Of a DNA stretch of 64,000 bases, positions 8,695 to 17,220 are shown one piece after another. The notes beneath the pieces are model-generated. The model was not told where the DNA came from. It did not search any database and saw nothing but the letters and a program-made list of their open reading frames with translations. Origin of the DNA: Amycolatopsis rifamycinica. Lineage in GTDB: Bacteria > Actinomycetota > Actinomycetes > Mycobacteriales > Pseudonocardiaceae. Position numbers and translations under genes: made by a program. The DNA lies in the NCBI RefSeq assembly GCF_000695625.1, contig NZ_JMQI01000050.1, positions 83,562 through 147,561 on the forward strand, given 5' to 3'. Each line of letters starts with the position of its first letter. Within the stretch, counting starts at the first letter, position 1.

Positions 8695-8705
8695 CCGGGC
8701 CGGGG

Positions 8706-10064
8706 TCAGCGGTAGCCCTGCGAAAGCGGGGTGGCGAAGCCGTCGGCGACGGTGGCCGCCAGTTCCAGCAGGGCCAGGCGGGTGTCGCCGGACAGGCGGT
8801 CCAGCTCGATCTCCGCGCCTTCCTCCAGGTGCGGGTCGAACGGCACCTTGCAGACCGCGCGGACCTTCGCGCCGAAGTGCGCCGACAGCTTGTCGAGGTC
8901 GACCGAGCCGCCCTTGGGGCGAACCGAGTTGATCACCGCCACCGAGCGCTTGACCAGCTCGCCGTAGCCGTGCGCCTCGAGCCAGTCGAGCGTCGCCGAG
9001 GCGCTGCGGGCGCCGTCGACCGAGCCGGACGAGACCACGACCAGCGCGTCCGCGACGTCCAGGACGCCCTTCATCGCCGAGTGCATCAGGCCGGTGCCGC
9101 AGTCGGTGAGCACGATGTTGTAGAAGTGCTCCAGCAGGTTGACCGTGCGGCGGTAGTCGTCCTCCGAGAACGCCTCCGACACGGCCGGGTCCTGCTCGCT
9201 GGCCAGGATCTCCAGCCGGCTCGAGCCCTGGGACGTGTAGGACCGGACGTCGCTGTAGCGCGTGATGCGGGCCGCGTCGCGCAGCAGGTGGCGGACCGTC
9301 GCGGTCGTCTCCAGGGGGATCTTCTGCGACAGCGTGCCGCGGTCCGGGTTGGCGTCCACCGCGACCACGCGGTCGCCGCGCAGGGACGCGAACGTCGAGC
9401 CCAGCGTCGTCGTCACCGTGGTCTTGCCGACGCCGCCCTTGAGCGACAGCATCGCGATCTTGTAGCACCCGCGCAGCGGCTGGTTGACGCGGGCGATGAG
9501 CTCGCGGCGGCGGGTGTCCGCCGGGCTCTCCCCCGGGTTCACCAGCTTGCCCGTGCCCACGTAGACCGCCTTGCGCCAGCCGGACTGCGGCGGCCGCCTG
9601 GTCTGCTTGACCAGGTGCGCGGTCGACAGGTCGTGGCCGTGGCCCGGCTGCTGCGGGGCCGCGTGCCGGCCGCCCTGGGGCTGCGGGAGCCCGGACGCCG
9701 GCTGCTGCTGCGGGTACTGGGCGTGCGCCTGGTACGGCTGCGCCGGGTCGCCGTACTGCGGCTGCAGCGGCGGGAGGTTCCGGTCGTAGCCGTAGGGCAC
9801 CTGGTGCGGCCCCGACACGGCCGGATTGGGCACTTGGTGCGGGCCCGACACAGCCGGGTTGGGCACCTGGTGCGGGCCCGAAACCGCCGGGTTGGGCGGC
9901 GGGGCCACCGCCTGCGTCGGCTGCACGTCGAACGCCCCCGACGTCTCGGGGTGCGGGTGCGAGTCCGTCCGATCGTCGGCGAACAGGCCCGGCTGCGGTG
10001 CGGCAGCGGCCGGTTCAGCCTGTTCGGGGTGGCCTGGAGCCGATTCTTCGCTGGGTCCGGTCAC
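8706..10064 (-). CDS. MinD/ParA-like ATPase with Pro/Gln-rich N-terminus (EspI-like)
   Basis: 452 residues. The first ~175 are low-complexity, rich in Pro, Gln, Gly and His and contain three tandem NPAVSGPHQVP units. The C-terminal half is a deviant-Walker P-loop ATPase: MLSLKGGVGKTTVTTTLGS (about 203-221), VVAVDANPDRGTLSQ, NIVLTDCGTG and VVVSSGSVDGARS. Similar proteins (EspI-like, MinD/FleN-like) accompany actinobacterial type VII secretion systems, but no ESX genes are visible here. It stands alone, facing convergently the small membrane protein gene. Role in polar positioning or secretion control is inference. Confidence 0.8.
   Translation of the reverse strand: MTGPSEESAPGHPEQAEPAAAAPQPGLFADDRTDSHPHPETSGAFDVQPTQAVAPPPNPAVSGPHQVPNPAVSGPHQVPNPAVSGPHQVPYGYDRNLPPLQPQYGDPAQPYQAHAQYPQQQPASGLPQPQGGRHAAPQQPGHGHDLSTAHLVKQTRRPPQSGWRKAVYVGTGKLVNPGESPADTRRRELIARVNQPLRGCYKIAMLSLKGGVGKTTVTTTLGSTFASLRGDRVVAVDANPDRGTLSQKIPLETTATVRHLLRDAARITRYSDVRSYTSQGSSRLEILASEQDPAVSEAFSEDDYRRTVNLLEHFYNIVLTDCGTGLMHSAMKGVLDVADALVVVSSGSVDGARSASATLDWLEAHGYGELVKRSVAVINSVRPKGGSVDLDKLSAHFGAKVRAVCKVPFDPHLEEGAEIELDRLSGDTRLALLELAATVADGFATPLSQGYR
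9796..9894 (-). repeat. three tandem 33-bp repeats coding NPAVSGPHQVP
   Basis: Three near-identical 33-base units inside the ParA-like gene, each coding the same 11 residues; differences between units are mostly at third positions. Located in the disordered N-terminal region. Such in-frame repeats commonly vary in number between strains. Confidence 0.9.
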
Positions 10065-10139
10065 CGGTGAAAACCTCCACGCGCTCCGCCTGACACTCCG
10101 CCCCCGGTGACGACGGTAGTCGGCGGACGCGCGGGACGC

Positions 10140-11108
10140 TCAGCCCACCCCGGCGTAGGAGTGCAGGCCCGCGGTGACGAGGTTCACGAAGAACAGGTTG
10201 AAGACGATCGCGGCGAACCCGACGATGTTGATGGCCGCCGCCCGGGCCCCGCGCCAGCCCGCGGTCGCCCGCGAGTGCAGGTAGGCCGCGTAGACCACCC
10301 AGGCGATGAACGCGACGGTCTCCTTCGGGTCCCAGCCCCAGAACCGGCCCCACGCCGACTCGGCCCAGACCGCGCCGCAGAGCACGCCGAAGGTGAACAC
10401 CGGGAAGGCGAAGATGGTGGTCCGGTAGGCGATCCGGTCGAGGACGTCGGCCGCGGGCAGCTTCGGCGCGAACCGGGCGAACTTCGTGTTGTCCTTGTCG
10501 TGGGCCGCGCGGAACAGGTACAGCACGCTCGCGACCCCCGGCACGAGGAAGACACCGGACCCGATGATGGCCGCCGAGACGTGGATGACCAGCCAGTACG
10601 ACTGCAGCGCGGGCTGCACCGGCGCCGCGATCGTGTACAGCATCGTGCCGTTGACGAACATCAGGATCACGACGGGCAGCAGCAGGAAGCCGGTGAGGTG
10701 GCGGACCGGGAACTTCCCCATCACGACCAGCCAGGTCACCACCGTGATGAAGGTGACGGCCATGCCGTACTCGTACATGTTGCCCCACGGCGCGCGGTGC
10801 ACGGCGAGCCCGCGCAGCACGATCGCCGACAGCTGCAGCAGCGCGCCGAGCACGAGCAGCGACGCGCCCATCCGGCCGATCCGCTCGGGGCGGCCGACCT
10901 CGCGCGGCGCGGCCGGGGCCTCTTCGACCGGCGGCCCGCCGGCGCCGACGAGCTCGCGCGAGCGCCGCTGGGCCCGCTCCATGGCGAGCCGGCCCTTGGC
11001 GCCGAAGCCCTGCTCGATCAGCGTCATCATCAGCGCGACGACGTAGATCGCCGCGGCGGTGGTGTACAGCCAGTCGCTGTAGCGCGACAGCGTCTCGTTG
11101 ATCGGCAT
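10140..11108 (-). CDS. ccsB: cytochrome c biogenesis protein CcsB/CcsA (ResC)
   Basis: System II cytochrome c synthase subunit: delivers haem across the membrane to apocytochrome CXXCH motifs together with ResB. 322 residues, multiple membrane spans, with the Trp-rich WWD-type haem-handling loop ESAWGRFWGWDPKETVAFIAW (about 243-263) and conserved histidines near 181 (VIHVSAA) and at the C-terminus (HSYAG). It is the last gene of a minus-strand ccdA-resB-ccsB set; three bases separate it from resB. Equivalent to Rv0529 by family and order. Confidence 0.95.
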   Translation of the reverse strand: MPINETLSRYSDWLYTTAAAIYVVALMMTLIEQGFGAKGRLAMERAQRRSRELVGAGGPPVEEAPAAPREVGRPERIGRMGASLLVLGALLQLSAIVLRGLAVHRAPWGNMYEYGMAVTFITVVTWLVVMGKFPVRHLTGFLLLPVVILMFVNGTMLYTIAAPVQPALQSYWLVIHVSAAIIGSGVFLVPGVASVLYLFRAAHDKDNTKFARFAPKLPAADVLDRIAYRTTIFAFPVFTFGVLCGAVWAESAWGRFWGWDPKETVAFIAWVVYAAYLHSRATAGWRGARAAAINIVGFAAIVFNLFFVNLVTAGLHSYAGVG

Positions 11109-11111
11109 GCC

Positions 11112-12716
11112 TCAGCCCTTCTGCCCGCCGAGCAGGCGTTCGCTGACCCGGTGGAACTCTTCGCCGTACCCGGCCTGGTCGGTGCGGGCCAGCCCGGCAA
11201 CCTCGATCACGGTACTCGGGTCGTCTTCGGTACCGGGCTTCACCCGCACCCACAGCCGGCGGCGCTTGACCAGCAGGGACGCGCCGAGACCGACGAACAT
11301 CGCGATGGCGAAGCCGAGCACGAACCCCTGCGTCGGGTCGTGGGACACCTGCAGCGAGACCCACTGGCCGACGCCGTCGAAGCGGATCTTCGTGCCGTCG
11401 TCGAGCTTGATCTCCTGCCCGACCTCGAGGTTCTGCCGGGCGACCTTCTTCAGCCTGCCGTCGTCGACCCGCGATTGGTCGACCTCGAAGACCGACTGGC
11501 CGCGTCCGGAGTCCAGGCCGAGGTCGCCGCGCAGGACGTCGACGGCGACGGCCGGGTCCTTCGCCTCGGGCGCCGACGACGTCAGGACGGTGCCGTGCAG
11601 GAACGCCGTCGGCGCGAACAGGCCGGTGATGGCCAGCTGGCGGGTCCGCCGCTGCACCTCGTCCGTGATGCCGGGCTGGTCGAACTTCGTCGCGCCCTCG
11701 GCGAGCATCGTGGCCGGGTCGACGGTGCGCCACTGCGTGCTCTGGGTGCGCTGCGAGCCGTCCGGGAAGGTGACCGTGAACTTCGGCGAGTAGCCGTGGC
11801 CGAGCAGGTAGACGCGGTCGCCGGCGGTGCGCAGCGGCGAGTTGACCTCCAGGCCGTACGGGCGCCAGGTGCCCGTCTCGAGGTCCGGGCCGGACTGGTA
11901 CTCGATGTTCGAGTGGTAGTAGTCCGGCTGGCCCGACGCGGTGTAGCGCGCGGTGAAGTCGTTCACCTTCACGCAGAACGGGTTCAGGTCGGTGCCGTCG
12001 ACGCGCAGGCCGGCGTTGAACGAGTCGTAGTTGTAGATGCCGGCGTTGCAGAACGAGCTGCCGTCGGCCTGGACGATGACCTGGCCTTCGTAGCCGAAGA
12101 GCTTGCCGAGGGCGAAGAACACGATCAGGCCGAGCATGCTGAAGTGGAAGACGAGGTTGCCGGTCTCGCGCAGGAACCCGCGTTCGGCGGAAATCGTGCG
12201 GACGCCGCCATCCTCTTCACGCTCGATGCGCCGCCAGCCGGACAGCTGCTGGTGGGCGGCCGCGATCACGGTGGCGACGTCGGCGGTGGCGGCGCCGCGG
12301 CCGGGCCGGTAGTGCGGCATCCGGGCCAGGTTGCGCGGCGTCAGCACCGGCTTGGCGCGCATCGCCTTGACGTACTCGAAGCTGCGCGGGGTCAGGCAGC
12401 CGACGAGCGAGACCATCAGCAGCAGGTAGATCGCCGAGAACCAGATGCTGGAGTAGACGTCGTAGAACTCGAGCTGGTCGAGCAGCGTCCCCCACCAGCC
12501 GTGCGCGCTGATGTACTCGTCGACCTTGGGGGCGTTGAGCTTCCGCTGCGGCAGCAGCGCGCCCGGCAGGGCGGCCAGGGCGAGGAGGAACAGCAGGACG
12601 AGCGCGGTGCGCATCGACGTCAGGCCGCGCCAGGTGTTGCGGAGGAAGGCGAAGGTGCGCTTGACGGGCGTGTGGTGCGGCTTCGGCGCGGCGGGCGGCG
12701 CCTCGGTGGTCGTCAC
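11112..12716 (-). CDS. resB: cytochrome c biogenesis protein ResB
   Basis: 534 residues. N-terminal membrane spans (TALVLLFLLALAALPGALLP; WFSAIYLLLMVSLVGC; LVFHFSMLGLIVFFAL), a large extracytoplasmic domain, and a final span (FVLGFAIAMFVGLGASLLVKRRR). Partner of CcsB in system II cytochrome c assembly. GTG 12716 was chosen because it gives VTTTEAPPAAPK and a GTGA overlap with the ccdA stop (12713-12716). Start to stop matches the family length. Equivalent to Rv0528. Confidence 0.93.
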   Translation of the reverse strand: MTTTEAPPAAPKPHHTPVKRTFAFLRNTWRGLTSMRTALVLLFLLALAALPGALLPQRKLNAPKVDEYISAHGWWGTLLDQLEFYDVYSSIWFSAIYLLLMVSLVGCLTPRSFEYVKAMRAKPVLTPRNLARMPHYRPGRGAATADVATVIAAAHQQLSGWRRIEREEDGGVRTISAERGFLRETGNLVFHFSMLGLIVFFALGKLFGYEGQVIVQADGSSFCNAGIYNYDSFNAGLRVDGTDLNPFCVKVNDFTARYTASGQPDYYHSNIEYQSGPDLETGTWRPYGLEVNSPLRTAGDRVYLLGHGYSPKFTVTFPDGSQRTQSTQWRTVDPATMLAEGATKFDQPGITDEVQRRTRQLAITGLFAPTAFLHGTVLTSSAPEAKDPAVAVDVLRGDLGLDSGRGQSVFEVDQSRVDDGRLKKVARQNLEVGQEIKLDDGTKIRFDGVGQWVSLQVSHDPTQGFVLGFAIAMFVGLGASLLVKRRRLWVRVKPGTEDDPSTVIEVAGLARTDQAGYGEEFHRVSERLLGGQKG

Positions 12717-13486
12717 AGCGGCAGCTCCAGGTTGAGCGAGAACTCGTTGCGGAGCCAGCCCATCAGATCCCCCCAGACGCCGGTGACCAGCAGGATGCCG
12801 ACAGCCATCAGCAGCACACCGCCGAAGATCTGCACCTGACGGCCGTGCCGGCGCACCCAGTCGGTGGCGCGCACGGCCCAGCGGGCGCCGAGCGCGATGA
12901 GCAGGAACGGCACCCCGAGGCCGAGGCAGTAGACGGCGATCAGCAGGTACCCGCGGGCCGCGGCGCCGCCGGTGGCGCTGGCCAGCGTCATGACCGCGGA
13001 CAGGGTCGGCCCGATGCACGGCGTCCAGCCGAGCCCGAAGACCGCGCCGAGCAGCGGAGCGCTCCAGACCCCGCCGCGCGGCACGTGGTGCGAGCGGACC
13101 TCGCGCTGCAGGCCGGGGATCCAGCCGAGGAACACCAGCGCCATGGCGATGGTGAGCACCCCGCCGAAGCGCTGGAGGACGTCCTGGTTGAGGGTGAGGG
13201 TCGCGGTCAGCCAGACCAGCGTGCCGAGCGTGGCGACGAAGACGGCGGTGAACCCGAGCACGAACAGCAGCGCGGCCCCGACGACGGCCCAGCGCCCCTG
13301 CTTGCGCTCCTCGTCGGCGCTGACGGCCGGCGCGTCGGCCCCGACGAGCGCGGCGAGGTAGGCGAGGTACCCCGGCACGAGCGGCACGACGCACGGCGAG
13401 GCGAAGGAGACGGCCCCGGCCAGCAGCGCGACACCCGCGGCGAGCAGCAGCGGCCCGGAGATCGCCAGCTCGGTCACGGAGTTCAC
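12713..13486 (-). CDS. ccdA: thiol-disulfide transporter CcdA
   Basis: 257 residues, about six membrane spans. Moves reducing power from cytoplasmic thioredoxin to extracytoplasmic TlpA/CcsX so apocytochrome cysteines stay reduced. Both redox cysteines are visible: SFASPCVVPLVPGYL (about residue 32) and GLGWTPCIGPTL (about residue 153). A short Asp/Glu/Lys-rich loop follows the second span. First gene of a ccdA-resB-ccsB run with 4-bp overlap to resB; upstream lies a long inverted repeat rather than tlpA. Confidence 0.93.
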   Translation of the reverse strand: MNSVTELAISGPLLLAAGVALLAGAVSFASPCVVPLVPGYLAYLAALVGADAPAVSADEERKQGRWAVVGAALLFVLGFTAVFVATLGTLVWLTATLTLNQDVLQRFGGVLTIAMALVFLGWIPGLQREVRSHHVPRGGVWSAPLLGAVFGLGWTPCIGPTLSAVMTLASATGGAAARGYLLIAVYCLGLGVPFLLIALGARWAVRATDWVRRHGRQVQIFGGVLLMAVGILLVTGVWGDLMGWLRNEFSLNLELPL

Positions 13487-13588
13487 TCCGTTGAGGGTAG
13501 GCAGTGAGGTCCTGGTGAGAACGCCGGGGCCGCTTCACCGGACCTCGGTCACAGCAGATCAGGACCTTGGTCCCCCTGTCACGTCCCG

Positions 13589-13710
13589 CCCGAGCGCACC
13601 CAATGTGGCGTTCGGTGCTCCATCCATGCCCCCGCCACCGCCCTCAACGGAGGCGCTCCGCGCCGCAGTGCTGATTCCAGCGCACCCAACGCCACATTGG
13701 GGCGCTCGGG
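13589..13710. repeat. long-armed inverted repeat (23/24-bp arms)
   Basis: Left arm 13589-13612 (CCCGAGCGC-A-CCCAATG...) and right arm 13688-13710 are reverse complements except for one extra A on the left; about 75 bases separate them. It lies downstream of the small secreted Cys protein and upstream of ccdA, both on the minus strand. A transcript could form a stable hairpin here, so it may terminate the secreted-protein transcript or be a dispersed repeat. Confidence 0.75.
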
Positions 13711-13730
13711 TCAGGCCGGAGCGCCGAGGA

Positions 13731-14102
13731 TCAGAAGCGCACCTCGACGCACGGACGGCCGCGCAGGGAGTGGCCGCCGTCGGCGTTCTTCACCCAGGCT
13801 TCGACGCAGAGGACCGAACCGTTCGGCAGGTCACGCCGCGGGTAGATGGTCCAGCCGAGGCCGGGTGTCCAGTTGCCCGTCGAGCTGTTGGTGTCGATGC
13901 CGCCGCCGTAGATGTGGTAGTGGCCGTAGAAGTCCCTGCCCGACAGCGAGTCGGCGGTGATCGACTCGACGCGCAGGCCCTGGCCTTCGACCCCGATGCA
14001 GGTGCCCTCGTTGCACCCGCTCGCCGAGGCGAACGCGGCCGTCGGGACGAGCACGGTGGCAGCCCCCGCGACCAGCGCGGCGGCAGCGATCTTCTTCAGC
14101 AT
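13731..14102 (-). CDS. small secreted protein with four cysteines, unknown function
   Basis: 123 residues with a clear Sec signal peptide (MLKKIAAAALVAGAATVLVPTAAFASA, about 1-27). The mature part of about 96 residues has four cysteines (GCNEGTC; VLCVEAW; RPCVEV), enough for two disulfides, and many Gly, Tyr and Trp residues. GGGGGAA sits just before the ATG. No domain was recognised; similar anonymous secreted proteins occur in actinomycetes. It is placed between tlpA and ccdA, genes adjacent in mycobacteria, and hairpins on both sides suggest its own transcription unit. Confidence 0.75.
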   Translation of the reverse strand: MLKKIAAAALVAGAATVLVPTAAFASASGCNEGTCIGVEGQGLRVESITADSLSGRDFYGHYHIYGGGIDTNSSTGNWTPGLGWTIYPRRDLPNGSVLCVEAWVKNADGGHSLRGRPCVEVRF

Positions 14103-14161
14103 GGGTTCCCCCTTGGTCCGGTGAAATGATCAAGGGGAAACCTAGCCGAAAAATCACCCGT

Positions 14162-14178
14162 GCCGGTTAAAAACCGGC
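14162..14178 (-). terminator. hairpin downstream of tlpA
   Basis: Perfect 7-bp stem GCCGGTT/AACCGGC with a 3-base loop, about 20 bases after the tlpA stop on the minus strand. A T-run (GATTTTTC on the minus strand) follows some 9 bases later. It would end the hemL-phosphatase-tlpA transcript before the secreted-protein gene. Confidence 0.55.
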
Positions 14179-14198
14179 AAAAGCTCCGACGACTGCGG

Positions 14199-14762
14199 TC
14201 AGGCTTCCGCGGTCAGCCGCCGCGCCACCGGCAGCAGGTCCTGGGCCAGGACCGGCCGCAGGAACACCGCCGCCACCCGGTGCTGCTTGTCCAGCACGAT
14301 CGTCGACGGGATGATGTTGCGCGGGTAACCGCTGAGCTTGAGCAGCACCCGGCCGTCCGGGTCGTAGATCGACGGGAACGTCAGCTTCCGGTCCCGCACG
14401 AAGTCCTGGGCCACCTCGCGCGCCGGGTCGCGGACGTCGATGCCCACCACCTGCACGCCCTGCTTCGCCAGCGACTCCATCTCCGGGGCCTCCGTGCGGC
14501 ACGGCCCGCACCACTGGCCCCACAGGTTCAGGACGACGACCTTGCCGCCGAAGTCCGCCAGCGACAGCTGCTTGCCCTCGTTCATCAGGTCCTCGCCCGC
14601 CAGGACCGGGGCCGTCTGGCGCTGGGCGAGGTCGTAGGTGATGTCGACCTTGCCGCCCGGGGAGACGAAGCTGAAGCTGCTTCCCTGCACCACCGCGTCC
14701 TTGCCGGTGCTGCACCCGGCCAGCGCCAGCACCGCGGCCACCCCGGCGACCAGCCGCTTCAT
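14199..14762 (-). CDS. TlpA/ResA-like thioredoxin-fold lipoprotein (CcsX)
   Basis: 187 residues. Lipoprotein signal with lipobox LAGC (Cys17), then a thioredoxin fold with active site WGQWCGPCRTE (about 78-88) and the cis-Pro region GYPRNIIPSTIVLD. Expected role: extracytoplasmic disulfide reductase keeping apocytochrome c cysteines reduced, taking electrons from CcdA. The ATG at 14762 overlaps the upstream phosphatase stop (ATGA 14759-14762). Equivalent to Rv0526 by order. Confidence 0.9.
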   Translation of the reverse strand: MKRLVAGVAAVLALAGCSTGKDAVVQGSSFSFVSPGGKVDITYDLAQRQTAPVLAGEDLMNEGKQLSLADFGGKVVVLNLWGQWCGPCRTEAPEMESLAKQGVQVVGIDVRDPAREVAQDFVRDRKLTFPSIYDPDGRVLLKLSGYPRNIIPSTIVLDKQHRVAAVFLRPVLAQDLLPVARRLTAEA

Positions 14763-15385
14763 GCGCCGGTCACCTTCGGGTCGGTGGAACCCGCAGGCTC
14801 GCTGTAGACGATCTCGCGCAGCTCGTCGCCGTCGAAGACCAGGCTGGTCAGCGACGCGAGCGAGCACTGGCGGCGCCGCGGGTCGTGCCACAGGCGCTTG
14901 CCCTCGAGGAACCGCCGGAGCGTCCAGATCGGCAGCTGGTGCGACACGCACAGGGCCTCGTGCCCGTCGGCCGCCTCGCGCGCCCGGTGGACCGCGCCGA
15001 GCATGCGGTGGGCGATCTCGAGGTAGGGCTCGCCCCACGACGGCTTGAACGGGTTGACCAGCTTCGGCCAGTGCTTCGGCTCCCGCAGCGCGCCGTCACC
15101 GACGGCCACGTGCAGGCCTTCGAACTGGTTGCCCGCCTCGATCAGGCCTTCGTCGGTGGCGATGTCGAGCCGGTGCGCGGCGGCGATCGGGGCCGCCGTC
15201 TCCTGCGCCCGCTGCAGCGGCGACGCGACGACGTGCACGAGGTCGTGGCCCGCGACGGCCTCGGCGACCGTCAGCGCCTGCCGTTGCCCGCGCTCGGAGA
15301 GCCGGTAGCCCTCGAGACGGCCGTACAGGATCTTCTCGGGGTTGTGCACTTCGCCGTGACGCAGCATGTGGACGACGGTGGTCAC
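14759..15385 (-). CDS. histidine phosphatase family protein
   Basis: 208 residues of the phosphoglycerate-mutase-like fold. Phosphoacceptor motif LRHGEVHNP (His10) near the N-terminus, ASPLQRAQETA and the second catalytic histidine in ALCVSHQLPIW. It lacks features of dedicated glycolytic mutase (a separate gpmA is at 50.4 kb), so the substrate is unknown. GTG 15385 overlaps the hemL stop (GTGA 15382-15385). Same place as Rv0525 between hemL and the thioredoxin gene. Confidence 0.88.
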   Translation of the reverse strand: MTTVVHMLRHGEVHNPEKILYGRLEGYRLSERGQRQALTVAEAVAGHDLVHVVASPLQRAQETAAPIAAAHRLDIATDEGLIEAGNQFEGLHVAVGDGALREPKHWPKLVNPFKPSWGEPYLEIAHRMLGAVHRAREAADGHEALCVSHQLPIWTLRRFLEGKRLWHDPRRRQCSLASLTSLVFDGDELREIVYSEPAGSTDPKVTGA

Positions 15386-16683
15386 TGGACGGCTCCAGCC
15401 GCCGCGCGTGCCGCCGCGGGCAGAGCCGCTTCGATCACCGAGAACGCTTCGTCGTCCATGGCCGCGTTGACGAACCAAGCTTCGTACGCGCTCGGCGGCG
15501 CGTACACGCCTCCGTCGAGCAACGCGTGGAAGAACGGCGGAAAGCGCCACGTTTCGGACGCCTGCGCGCCCGCGTAGTCGTGGACCGGCGTCTCGCCGAA
15601 GAACACGCTGACCAGGTTGCCCGCGTACTGGACGTTGTGCGCGACCCCCGCTCCGCTCAAAGCGGCGTGGAAGAGGTTGCCGAGACGCTTCGCGTTGGCG
15701 TCGAGAGCCGCGTACACGGCGTGGTCGGCCGCGCGCAGCGTCGCCAGGCCCGCGGCCACCGCGACGGGGTTCCCGGAGAGCGTCCCGGCTTGGTAGACCG
15801 GACCGCCCGGGGCGAGCTTGGCCATCACGTCGGCGCGGCCGCCGAAGGCCGCCGCCGGCAGCCCGCCGGACATCACCTTGCCGAACGTGTAGAGGTCGCC
15901 GGCCACGCCTTCGAGGCCGAACCAGCCCGCGTGCGAGACGCGGAACCCGGTCATCACCTCGTCCATGATCAGCAGCGCGCCGTGCTCGTGGGCGATCTCG
16001 CGCAGCCCCGCGTTGAAGCCGTCGGCGGGCGCGACCGCGCCCATGTTGCCGGCCGCCGCCTCGGTGATCACCGCGGCGATCTCGCCCGGGTTGTCCACAA
16101 AGGATTTCCGGACGGCGTCGAGGTCGTTGTACGGCAGCACCAGCGTGTCCGCGGCCTGTGCGCCGGTCACGCCCGGCGACGTCGGCAGCCCGAGCGTCGC
16201 GACGCCGGAGCCGGCCTGGGCGAGCAGCGCGTCGACGTGACCGTGGTAACACCCGGCGAACTTCACGATCTTCGACCGGCCGGTGAAGCCCCGGGCCAGC
16301 CGGATCGCGCTCATCGTGGCTTCGGTGCCCGAGTTGACCAGGCGGACCCGCTCGACGGGCCCGACGCGGTTGATGATCTCCTCGGCCAATTCGACCTCGC
16401 CGATCGTCGGCGTGCCGAACGAAAGCCCGGACGTCGCCGCCGTGCGCGCCGCCTCGACGACCGCCGGGTGCGCGTGCCCCAGGATCATCGGGCCCCAGGA
16501 CGACACCAGGTCGACGTAGCGGTTGCCGTCGGCGTCCCACAGGTGCGGGCCCTCGCCGCGGACCATGAACCGGGGCGTGCCGCCGACCGAGTTGAAGGCC
16601 CGGACCGGCGAGTTCACCCCGCCCGGGATGGCCGTCTTCGCGCGGTCGAACCATGCCTTGGACTGCTCGGTTCCAGTGCTCAC
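15382..16683 (-). CDS. hemL: glutamate-1-semialdehyde 2,1-aminomutase HemL
   Basis: 433 residues. PLP enzyme that converts glutamate-1-semialdehyde to 5-aminolevulinate, the second step of the C5 haem pathway after HemA. Seen: PGGVNSPVRAFNSVGGTPRF near the N-terminus, NSGTEATMSAIRLARG, the Asp of LLIMDEVMTGFR, and the Schiff-base lysine in TFGKVMSGGLPAAAFGG. GTG 16683 gives the usual length; longer in-frame starts extend into the divergent tspO promoter. First gene of a hemL-phosphatase-tlpA operon. Confidence 0.96.
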   Translation of the reverse strand: MSTGTEQSKAWFDRAKTAIPGGVNSPVRAFNSVGGTPRFMVRGEGPHLWDADGNRYVDLVSSWGPMILGHAHPAVVEAARTAATSGLSFGTPTIGEVELAEEIINRVGPVERVRLVNSGTEATMSAIRLARGFTGRSKIVKFAGCYHGHVDALLAQAGSGVATLGLPTSPGVTGAQAADTLVLPYNDLDAVRKSFVDNPGEIAAVITEAAAGNMGAVAPADGFNAGLREIAHEHGALLIMDEVMTGFRVSHAGWFGLEGVAGDLYTFGKVMSGGLPAAAFGGRADVMAKLAPGGPVYQAGTLSGNPVAVAAGLATLRAADHAVYAALDANAKRLGNLFHAALSGAGVAHNVQYAGNLVSVFFGETPVHDYAGAQASETWRFPPFFHALLDGGVYAPPSAYEAWFVNAAMDDEAFSVIEAALPAAARAAAGAVQ

Positions 16684-16743
16684 CTGCCCAGTGTGGCAAA
16701 CCCGCCTAGGATGGCGGGCAGCCGCCCGGGAGGGGAACAGCCG

Positions 16744-17220
16744 GTGACCGAACGCGCCCCGCACCGCAACCAGTGGCTCATGCTGGCCGGGTTCCTGGGC
16801 GTCGTCGCCGTGGTGGCCGTGGTCGGCGGGCTGGCCGCGACGTCGGCGAGGGAGGTCTACGCGCGGCTCGAGCAGCCGCCGTGGGCGCCGCCCGCGTCCG
16901 TGTTCGGTCCGGTGTGGACGGTGCTGTACGTCACCATCGCGGTGGCCGGCTGGCTGTACTGGCGGACCGACGGCGAGACACGCGGGTTCGCCGCCTACGG
17001 CGTCGGCCTGCTGTTCAACCTGCTCTGGACGCCGCTGTTCTTCGAGAGCGGCGCGGCCAGGGTGGCGCTGGCGGACATCGTGCTGCTGGACGTCGTCGTG
17101 GTCGTGACGATCGCCCTGTTCGGCCGCCGGTCGAAGGCCGCCGCCGCGCTGCTGGTGCCCTACCTGGCCTGGATCCTGTACGCGACGGCGCTCAACACCG
17201 CGATCGTCGTCCTCAACTAG
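16744..17220 (+). CDS. TspO/MBR family protein
   Basis: 158 residues, five hydrophobic spans. Family signatures: LEQPPWAPPASVFGPVWTVLY and LLFNLLWTPLFF, ending with AWILYATALNTAI. TspO proteins bind tetrapyrroles and modulate porphyrin levels or stress responses in membranes. GTG 16744 is supported by GGGAGGGGAA upstream. It diverges from hemL with only 60 bases between, so haem synthesis and TspO may share control. Its stop shares a palindromic CTAG with the convergent DUF5666-like gene. Confidence 0.9.
   Translation: MTERAPHRNQWLMLAGFLGVVAVVAVVGGLAATSAREVYARLEQPPWAPPASVFGPVWTVLYVTIAVAGWLYWRTDGETRGFAAYGVGLLFNLLWTPLFFESGAARVALADIVLLDVVVVVTIALFGRRSKAAAALLVPYLAWILYATALNTAIVVLN

Noticed and set aside
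10107..12839. 910-codon plus-strand frame across ccsB and resB
   Set aside because: Antisense shadow of three strongly supported cytochrome c maturation genes; low-complexity product.
14759..15385. Histidine phosphatase as a second glycolytic phosphoglycerate mutase
   Set aside because: It lacks dPGM-specific segments, and a full-length gpmA is present at 50.4 kb.
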